Positions 7,957-13,131 of a stretch of DNA of 13,131 bases are shown piece by piece (positions within the stretch are counted from its first letter, which is position 1; each line of letters starts with the position of its first letter). Source of the stretch: Verrucomicrobia subdivision 6 bacterium BACL9 MAG-120507-bin52 (GTDB taxonomy: Bacteria; Verrucomicrobiota; Verrucomicrobiia; Methylacidiphilales; Verrucolacustridaceae); assembly GCA_001438005.1 (NCBI GenBank), contig LIBO01000009.1:1-13131 (forward strand), written 5' to 3'. The translations under genes and the position numbers were made by a program. The notes below the pieces were generated by a model that saw nothing but the letters and a program-made list of their open reading frames with translations, made no database searches and was not told the DNA's origin.

Positions 7957-10587
7957 GTGGATCTCAATCAGCTGACCGAAAACGCCCAAAAAGGAGTCGC
8001 CTCGGCTCAAGTCAACGCCGCCCAGCAAGGCCACCAAGCGGTCGAAGTCGAACACCTCCTTCACTCTCTCGCCGCCCAATCGGACGGCCTCATTCCTCGC
8101 CTCATCGAAAAGCTTGGCGTACAGCCCGCCCGATTCGCCGAACGGCTTGAATCGGAAATTGCGCGTCTTCCCAAAGTCTCCGGCCCAGGTGTTTCCCCTG
8201 GCAGTACCGTGATCACCCCTCGGCTCCAATCCCTTCTCGGCCGAGCGGCCGAGGAAGCCTCCAAGCTCAAGGACGATTACATCAGCGTGGAGCACATTCT
8301 TCTGGCCGCCTTGAAGGAAGACTCCCATACCGGAGTCGCCAAAATCCTGAAAGAGTTCGGCATCACCCGAGACAAGCTTCTGGCCGCCCTGCAAACCGTT
8401 CGCGGCGGCCAACGCGTTACCTCCGCCAATCCGGAGGCGACCTACGAATCGCTCGAAAAATACGGCCGCGACCTCACCCGCCTCGCTCGCCAAGGAAAAC
8501 TGGATCCCGTCATTGGACGCGATCAGGAGATCCGCCGCACAGTTCAAGTTCTCTCTCGGCGAACAAAAAATAATCCCGTTCTGATTGGTGAACCGGGCGT
8601 GGGCAAAACCGCTATCGTCGAAGGTCTCGCCCGTCGGATCGTCGCCGGTGATGTCCCGGAAAGTCTGAAGGAAAAACGCATCGTGGCCCTCGACCTCGGT
8701 GCCTTGGTTGCCGGGGCTAAGTTCCGTGGGGAATTTGAGGAGCGGCTCAAAGCTGTCCTGAACGAAGTCGTCAAGGCAGAGGGTGGCATCGTTCTCTTCA
8801 TTGATGAAATTCACACCATCGTCGGCGCCGGGAAAGCGGAGGGTGCGATGGATGCGGGCAACATGCTCAAACCTATGCTCGCCCGCGGGGAACTTCACTG
8901 CATTGGAGCCACCACCCTGGACGAATACCGCAAATACATCGAAAAAGATGCTGCCTTGGAGCGCCGCTTCCAGCCCGTCATGGTGGAGGAGCCCACCGTC
9001 GAAGACACCGTCTCCATTCTTCGCGGACTTCGGGAGCGATACGAGATCCACCACGGAGTTCGGATCCAAGACGCTGCTCTGGTTGCCGCCGCCACTTTAT
9101 CCAACCGGTATATCACCGATCGTTTTCTGCCCGATAAAGCGATCGATCTGATCGATGAGGCCGCCGCCAAGTTACGCACCGAGATCGAATCAATGCCGGA
9201 AGAGCTGGAAAATCTCCAGCGGAGGATCCTCCAACTGGAAATCGAGCGTGAAGCACTCAAAAAGGAGAAAGACTCCGCCTCGAAAGAGCGCTTAAAAGCC
9301 CTGGAAAAAGAATTGGCCGACCTCAAAGCCAAGCGGGATGCCCTGCACGCGCGCTGGCAATCGGAACGGGGCGGGGTGGAGTCCTCCCGAAAAGTTCGGG
9401 AAGAAATCGAAAAGGTCCGCCAGCAAATCGAAACCGCGCAGCGGGCCTACGACCTGAACCAAGTCGCCGAGCTGCAGTATGGAAAACTTCCGGAGCTGGA
9501 GAAAAAGCTGAGGGACGCCGAAGCTGCCGCTGAAACGAAAGACAAAGAAAAGGATGCCAAACCCCGTCTCGTCCGCGAGGAGGTTACGGCGGAAGAGGTC
9601 GGACAGGTGGTGGCCCGTTGGACAGGAATCCCTGTCACTCGTCTGCTGGAAGGGGAAAAGGATAAACTGCTGCGCCTAGATAAGATTTTGCACGAGCGAG
9701 TCATTGGCCAAGACGAGGCCGTCCAAGCCGTGGCCGATGCCGTCGTTCGGGCCCGCTCAGGACTGAAGGATCCGAAACGACCGATCGGCTCTTTTCTTTT
9801 TCTTGGGCCAACCGGCGTCGGCAAAACCGAATTGGCCAAGGCGTTAGCCTCCACCCTCTTTGACAGCGAGGATGCGGTCATTCGCATCGATATGTCTGAG
9901 TATATGGAGAAGCACGCGGTCTCGCGTCTCATCGGCGCGCCTCCCGGCTATGTCGGGTACGAGGAGGGCGGGCAACTGACCGAGGCGGTTCGTCGCCGTC
10001 CTTACTGCGTCATTCTTTTCGATGAGATCGAAAAAGCCCATGGTGATGTCTTTAATACATTCCTTCAAATCCTCGATGACGGCCGTCTGACCGATAGCCA
10101 AGGTCGCACGGTAGATTTTAAAAATACTTTGATCATCATGACCTCAAACATTGGCTCTCCTCTCCTAATGGAGGGGCTCGATTCCAAGGGTGAGATTACC
10201 GAAAAAGCTCGAAAATCGGTCATGGCAGAACTTCGCCAACATTTTCGCCCCGAGTTTTTGAATCGGGTGGACGAGATCGTTCTCTTTAAACCGCTCACCC
10301 TTAATGAAATTAAAAAAATTGTCGATCTTCTGCTGAATCTCCTTCGCCAACGCTTGGGGGAAAGGCGCCTCACCCTCGACCTCTCCGACTCCGCTCGGGA
10401 GCACATCGCTCGTGAGGGGTATGACCCCGTCTACGGGGCTCGCCCCTTGAAACGATACCTCCAACGTGAAGTAGAAACCCGTCTCTCCCGTAAGCTTCTC
10501 GCGGGCGACATTCCCGATGGGTCTGCACTCACCTTGGCTTACCAGGATGGACAGTTGGACATTCAGGTCGCTTCCCCTAAAAAGTAA
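7957..10587 (+). CDS. clpB: ATP-dependent chaperone ClpB (protein disaggregase)
   Basis: ClpB is a hexameric AAA+ machine that threads aggregated proteins through its central pore, working with DnaK. The protein is full length (876 aa). Domains: N-terminal repeat domain at about 1-147; first ATPase domain with Walker A GEPGVGKT at 211-218 and Walker B VLFIDEIH at 279-286; coiled-coil middle domain at about 405-525, rich in Lys/Glu, which distinguishes ClpB from ClpA and ClpC; second ATPase domain with Walker A GPTGVGKT at 617-624, pore loop GYVGYEEGG at 664-672 and Walker B VILFDE at 685-690. The start is GTG; an in-frame TGA at 7933-7935 rules out a much longer form. The codons for residues 140-160 contain no ATG, GTG or TTG, so the short internal-start form known from E. 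coli is not evident. It follows the flavoprotein by 43 bases and precedes yajQ by 5. Confidence 0.98.
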   Translation: MDLNQLTENAQKGVASAQVNAAQQGHQAVEVEHLLHSLAAQSDGLIPRLIEKLGVQPARFAERLESEIARLPKVSGPGVSPGSTVITPRLQSLLGRAAEEASKLKDDYISVEHILLAALKEDSHTGVAKILKEFGITRDKLLAALQTVRGGQRVTSANPEATYESLEKYGRDLTRLARQGKLDPVIGRDQEIRRTVQVLSRRTKNNPVLIGEPGVGKTAIVEGLARRIVAGDVPESLKEKRIVALDLGALVAGAKFRGEFEERLKAVLNEVVKAEGGIVLFIDEIHTIVGAGKAEGAMDAGNMLKPMLARGELHCIGATTLDEYRKYIEKDAALERRFQPVMVEEPTVEDTVSILRGLRERYEIHHGVRIQDAALVAAATLSNRYITDRFLPDKAIDLIDEAAAKLRTEIESMPEELENLQRRILQLEIEREALKKEKDSASKERLKALEKELADLKAKRDALHARWQSERGGVESSRKVREEIEKVRQQIETAQRAYDLNQVAELQYGKLPELEKKLRDAEAAAETKDKEKDAKPRLVREEVTAEEVGQVVARWTGIPVTRLLEGEKDKLLRLDKILHERVIGQDEAVQAVADAVVRARSGLKDPKRPIGSFLFLGPTGVGKTELAKALASTLFDSEDAVIRIDMSEYMEKHAVSRLIGAPPGYVGYEEGGQLTEAVRRRPYCVILFDEIEKAHGDVFNTFLQILDDGRLTDSQGRTVDFKNTLIIMTSNIGSPLLMEGLDSKGEITEKARKSVMAELRQHFRPEFLNRVDEIVLFKPLTLNEIKKIVDLLLNLLRQRLGERRLTLDLSDSAREHIAREGYDPVYGARPLKRYLQREVETRLSRKLLAGDIPDGSALTLAYQDGQLDIQVASPKK

Positions 10588-10592
10588 CTCGT

Positions 10593-11078
10593 ATGCCCTC
10601 TTTTGACGTAGTTTCCGAAATTGATATGGCGGAGTTGGCCAATGCCCTTTTAATGGCGCGCAAAGAACTCGCCAGCCGGTTCGATTTTAAAGGCGTGGAG
10701 TGGGAAATCGCGGAGGAGAAGGACAAGTTAGTTTTATCAGCCAAGGATCAATTTAAGCTGGATGCACTCCGAGAAATCGTCATCGGAAAATTGGCCAAGC
10801 GCGGGATCCCCCTTAAAAATTTGGAAACCAAGGATGCGGAACTTTCCTCGGTCGGTCGCGCCCGCCAGGAGATTCACCTGAAACAGGGCCTCTCGGGTGA
10901 AAATGCAAAGTCGGTCAGCCAATCGGTCCGATCCTCTGGATTGAAGCTTCAGGCCGCGATTGAGGGCGGTAAGGTTCGTGTTTCAGGCAAAAATCGTGAC
11001 GATCTGCAATCCGCCATCGCGCACTTACGCGCGCTCGACTTCCCTGTTTCCCTCTCCTTTAATAATCTTCGTGAATAA
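10593..11078 (+). CDS. yajQ: YajQ-family nucleotide-binding protein (DUF520)
   Basis: This is a small cytosolic protein (161 aa) of the YajQ family. Members bind nucleotides, and in Xanthomonas a family member was described as a cyclic-di-GMP effector; whether that applies here is unknown. The N-terminus MPSFDVVSEID (1-11), SRFDFKG at 28-34, RQEIHLKQGL at 91-100, VRVSGKNRDDLQ at 128-139 and the final LSFNNLRE cover the conserved family blocks from end to end, and the length is normal. The ATG lies 5 bases after the clpB stop, without a ribosome binding site, so co-transcription with clpB is likely. The last 8 bases overlap the start of the following lipoprotein gene. Confidence 0.95.
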   Translation: MPSFDVVSEIDMAELANALLMARKELASRFDFKGVEWEIAEEKDKLVLSAKDQFKLDALREIVIGKLAKRGIPLKNLETKDAELSSVGRARQEIHLKQGLSGENAKSVSQSVRSSGLKLQAAIEGGKVRVSGKNRDDLQSAIAHLRALDFPVSLSFNNLRE

Positions 11079-11739
11079 ATCCATCTCTCTGGCACTCCTC
11101 TTGAGTTGCTTGTCCTGCACCGCCGCCGACGAACCCGTCAAACCGGCCGAAGCCGTTCCCGCTGGATCGATTATCTGGCCCACCGAAATGGCCAAAAAGA
11201 TCTATATCCTCCCCGTGAAAATCGACTCCGGCGCGATCGCCGATGCCAAGAAAAAGAATGAGCAAGGGATTTCGATTCTCCCGTCCGACGACGAGGATGA
11301 AACACGAAAGAAACTTGCTGACCTCAAAACTGATATCACCGCTTCGATTGTCGAAAAAATGAAAGATGCCGATCTGCCGGCGCAAGTTTGGACCTCCTCC
11401 TCTCCGGTCCCGACCGATGGCTGGAAACTGGAAGGAAATGTGGTGAACCTAGACCCAGGGAAAAAAGTGTTGGGCACCGACAATCCGGTCGTCGGGATCG
11501 TCATTTCAGTGGCAGATTCCACTCATCCCATTACCCAACCTTTTCTCGTCTACAACTGCTCGGCCAAAGGTAAAATCGCCCCGGGACCAGGCATCAGCCC
11601 CTTTGCGAAAGTGGGCAATTTCATTGCCAGCAGCACGGGTTTAAAAGAGTCCATGCAGATTGATCGTTTGGCCGATAGCGTTTCCGAGAAATTCACCGAA
11701 GCCATCGAGGGCCATGGCTTAAAGAAAAAAGACGACTAG
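11071..11739 (+). CDS. Putative lipoprotein of unknown function
   Basis: I do not recognise a family with confidence. From the GTG at 11071 the product is 222 aa and starts with a short signal: one Lys, a hydrophobic stretch SLALLLS, then Cys13 in the lipobox-like LLSC; Cys16 in CLSC is an alternative lipidation site. The mature part begins with a Pro/Ala/Glu-rich linker (19-32), then a charged region with helix potential (75-102), then a probable beta-rich region (GWKLEGNVVNLDPGKKVLG, about 117-135, and VVGIVISVADS, 140-150). The layout resembles DUF4410-like envelope proteins, but this is only a faint impression. The frame is open upstream inside yajQ, but the signal sequence fixes the start at the GTG, overlapping yajQ by 8 bases. 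Its TAG stop shares the palindrome CTAG with the convergent gene. Confidence 0.75.
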   Translation: MNKSISLALLLSCLSCTAADEPVKPAEAVPAGSIIWPTEMAKKIYILPVKIDSGAIADAKKKNEQGISILPSDDEDETRKKLADLKTDITASIVEKMKDADLPAQVWTSSSPVPTDGWKLEGNVVNLDPGKKVLGTDNPVVGIVISVADSTHPITQPFLVYNCSAKGKIAPGPGISPFAKVGNFIASSTGLKESMQIDRLADSVSEKFTEAIEGHGLKKKDD

Positions 11740-12206
11740 TTCGGTTGTAAGGGCAAAGAAAGTTTCGGCCCTAAATTTGGGCTCCAAGGATTTCGCGTGA
11801 AGTTGTCCTTCGTTAAGGCGGATCGTGTTCCTTGGGCTAACCCAACGATATCCTGAATCTTCACGCCTTCCCATATGACTCCGTAGCCAGCAAGATTAAC
11901 CTCAGCCAACCCCAAGAGCCGATAGGCGGGGGGTAGTCTTTGCTGATGAACGGGGTGAGCGGGATTCTCATAATGTTTCCGCAGATGCACATAAGCTCCC
12001 GCCAACTGGATCAACCCTTGATAAAACGCTGCTCCCTTGGCCCCACGCCCTTCCTCCAACCAAAGCGACTCTAAAACATCGTGTGCTTCGTAATAATCTC
12101 CTCGGTTGAAATGATGGAAATATGCCGCCAACCGAACATCCCGACCCCGAGGCTCTACCCCCTCCCATAATATCGAAATCCGGCTTGCTTTTTTCGACAT
12201 CTCCAT
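11736..12206 (-). CDS. DUF309 domain protein
   Basis: This is a small helical protein (156 aa) of the DUF309 family, whose biochemical role is not established as far as I know. The family signature is clear: HHFNRGDYYEAHDVLESLW at residues 31-49 and FYQGLIQLAGAYVHLR at 61-76, which form the helical core with paired His/Glu residues that could bind a metal or ligand. A Pro-rich tail, NPWSPNLGPKLSLPLQP, ends the protein. Two start codons are in frame, at 12206 and 12200; the first is given, the second would remove only Met-Glu. The sequence before 12206 is G-rich (GGGTAGGG), but it lies too close for an ideal ribosome binding site. It is the only minus-strand gene in the window, convergent with the lipoprotein gene and divergent from the zinc-ribbon gene. 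Confidence 0.88.
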   Translation of the reverse strand: MEMSKKASRISILWEGVEPRGRDVRLAAYFHHFNRGDYYEAHDVLESLWLEEGRGAKGAAFYQGLIQLAGAYVHLRKHYENPAHPVHQQRLPPAYRLLGLAEVNLAGYGVIWEGVKIQDIVGLAQGTRSALTKDNFTRNPWSPNLGPKLSLPLQPN

Positions 12207-12272
12207 ACCCTACCCGTTTTTTTTATTTCGCGAAGCTCTTGCCGTGCCTCTGTGGGTGATTACCTTCCGCCC
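12207..12272. other. Divergent intergenic region
   Basis: This 66-base gap between the minus-strand DUF309 gene and the plus-strand zinc-ribbon gene must hold promoter signals for one or both unless transcription enters from outside. It contains an A/T tract (eight T at 12217-12224 on the plus strand) and the short palindrome TTCGCGAA at 12227-12234. No clear -35/-10 pair can be assigned in either direction. If the zinc-ribbon gene starts at the alternative GTG 12252, the gap is only 45 bases. Confidence 0.3.
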
Positions 12273-12497
12273 ATGGGAGATGCATCGCCCCGCGCCGCGG
12301 CCGCGGCCAAGATTTTGAATCACCCGATGGACTACAAGGTCTGCGAGGGTTGCGGGAGTATTGTCTTAAAGAAAGCCCTGCTGTGTCCCAACTGTCACGC
12401 CTATCGCTTTGACGAGGCAGTGACCCGCGTCATCCTCCAAGCGGAGATTCTTGGATCCCGAGATGCCGCTTCCGTTACCAAAGACGACTACAACTAG
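12273..12497 (+). CDS. Small zinc-ribbon protein of unknown function
   Basis: The product is 74 aa from the ATG at 12273. Two CxxC knuckles, Cys24/Cys27 in CEGCG and Cys38/Cys41 in CPNCH, form a classic rubredoxin-like zinc ribbon, followed by AYRFDEAV and a short helix (TRVILQAEILGSR). There is no other domain and no signal or membrane segment. The family is unknown to me by name; from memory similar YKVCEGCGSIV...CPNC.YRF proteins recur in Verrucomicrobiota, which would make it a lineage marker. The start is uncertain: GTG 12252 adds 7 residues, and ATG 12327 would remove 18, including a poly-Ala stretch encoded by a GC palindrome. It lies 45 bases upstream of the mqnD-like gene on the same strand, so the two may be co-transcribed. 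Confidence 0.75.
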   Translation: MGDASPRAAAAAKILNHPMDYKVCEGCGSIVLKKALLCPNCHAYRFDEAVTRVILQAEILGSRDAASVTKDDYN

Positions 12498-12542
12498 ACT
12501 GCCGGCTCGTTCCACCTACTCCCCCTCGCTACCATTCGACAC

Positions 12543-13131
12543 ATGAAACTTACCTTGGGCCATAGCCCCGATGCGGACGATGCCTTCATGTTTTACGCCA
12601 TGGCAAAAAATCTGGTGAACCTGCGTGGCCACGAATTCGCCCACATTTTGCAGGATATCGAAACCCTCAATCTTCGTTGTCAGGCGCAGGAGTTGGACAT
12701 CTCGGCCGTTTCCTTTCACGCTTACACCACGATTGCGGACAGCTACGCGCTTTTGCCCTGCGGGGCCAGCTTTGGCGATGGCTACGGTCCCTGCTTGGTG
12801 GCCAAAAGAAAAATCGACCGAGCCACCATGAAAAAAGTAAGGATTGGTGTGCCCGGACTCCTGACCAGCGCTTACCTTACTCTCCAACTTTACTTGGGAC
12901 TTCCCCACGGATCTTTTCAGGCGATCAATCTTCCTTTCGATAAAATTCAGGAGGAAATTCTTTCGGGAAGAATTGATGCTGGAATTATCATTCATGAGGG
13001 ACAACTGACCTACTCCGAAGAGGGCTTCACCTTGTGTGAGGATTTAGGTGTCTGGTGGGCCAAAGAGACGCATGGATTACCTCTTCCCCTTGGCGGAAAC
13101 GTGGTTCGAAAGAAGCTTGGTGCCGAGGTGA
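12543..13131 (+). CDS. mqnD: MqnD-type menaquinone biosynthesis protein (1,4-dihydroxy-6-naphthoate synthase family), 3' end missing
   Basis: The visible 196 codons encode the first two-thirds of a periplasmic-binding-protein-like enzyme of the futalosine route. MqnD converts cyclic dehypoxanthinyl futalosine to 1,4-dihydroxy-6-naphthoate, the ring precursor of menaquinone. Family blocks are HSPDADDAFMFY at 7-18, QDIETLN at 37-43, AVSFHAY at 55-61, YGPCLVA at 81-87, IIIHEGQLTY at 148-157 and LGVWW shortly after. The histidine of IIHE (His151) corresponds to the residue proposed as the catalytic base in the Thermus enzyme. The N-terminal motif is HSPDADDAF rather than the Thermus-type FSPCPNDTF, a variant I associate with a sub-branch of the family, so a closely related non-MqnD paralogue is possible. 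The ATG at 12543 gives the natural N-terminus MKLTLGHSP; no ribosome binding site is visible. The frame runs off the window without a stop. Confidence 0.85.
   Translation, partial: MKLTLGHSPDADDAFMFYAMAKNLVNLRGHEFAHILQDIETLNLRCQAQELDISAVSFHAYTTIADSYALLPCGASFGDGYGPCLVAKRKIDRATMKKVRIGVPGLLTSAYLTLQLYLGLPHGSFQAINLPFDKIQEEILSGRIDAGIIIHEGQLTYSEEGFTLCEDLGVWWAKETHGLPLPLGGNVVRKKLGAEV

Noticed and set aside
7651..9069. Open frame of 472 codons on the minus strand, antisense to the flavoprotein and clpB
   Set aside because: It lies opposite two strongly supported genes, its composition (many Gly, Glu, Asp, Phe) mirrors the codon bias of the other strand, and it has no recognisable domain.
11769..11786. 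Hairpin-like GCCCTAAATTTGGGC near the end of the DUF309 gene
   Set aside because: Only a four-base GC stem with a mismatch and no following T-run on either strand; it lies within coding sequence.
12227..12234. Palindrome TTCGCGAA in the divergent gap as an operator
   Set aside because: An 8-base palindrome is common by chance and there is no second copy in the gap.
1..13131. Recurring GATCGATCG-like words in several genes
   Set aside because: They fall in coding sequence as Asp-Arg, Ile-Asp or Ser-Ile codons with no regular spacing, so they look like codon usage and not a repeat family.

Overview
The window is a densely packed stretch of a bacterial chromosome with 12 protein genes, two of them cut by the window edges, and no RNA gene, insertion sequence or CRISPR array that I can see. 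The gene set suggests a Gram-negative bacterium of the PVC group, most likely Verrucomicrobiota. The reasons are a menaquinone gene of the futalosine pathway, a small YKVCEGCGSIV-type zinc-ribbon protein, a lipoprotein signal, a long-loop DppC-type permease, and almost no Shine-Dalgarno sequences. This placement is inference and needs a database search.

Layout. (1) Positions 1-5031 hold a five-gene peptide-type ABC importer: a substrate-binding protein (5' end missing), two permeases and two ATPases. Every junction overlaps by 4 or 11 bases, so it is one translationally coupled operon. (2) Positions 5144-7913 hold a compact three-gene biosynthetic operon: a type III polyketide synthase with an intact Cys-His-Asn triad, a SAM-dependent methyltransferase, and an FAD-dependent oxidoreductase of the geranylgeranyl reductase/aromatic hydroxylase type. 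These are joined by 4-base ATGA and GTGA overlaps. This is the most interesting part of the window: it looks like a self-contained pathway for a methylated and oxidised (or reduced) polyketide lipid or quinone. Its gene order resembles the described Streptomyces srsABC phenolic-lipid operon. (3) Positions 7957-11739 hold the disaggregase ClpB, the nucleotide-binding protein YajQ, and an unrecognised small lipoprotein overlapping yajQ by 8 bases. (4) On the minus strand, 11736-12206 is a DUF309 protein whose stop shares the palindrome CTAG with the lipoprotein stop. (5) Positions 12273-13131 hold the small zinc-ribbon protein and the start of an MqnD-type menaquinone gene.

The importer brings peptides or similar solutes through the inner membrane. 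The polyketide operon probably builds a membrane-associated aromatic or pyrone lipid. ClpB handles protein aggregates. MqnD acts late in the first part of futalosine-route menaquinone synthesis. No sequence evidence links these groups functionally. The polyketide operon and the menaquinone gene could both feed membrane redox chemistry, but that is speculation. Base composition of the coding strand changes near 7.9 kb: the importer and polyketide genes are strongly C-rich over G, while clpB and later genes are balanced or G-rich.
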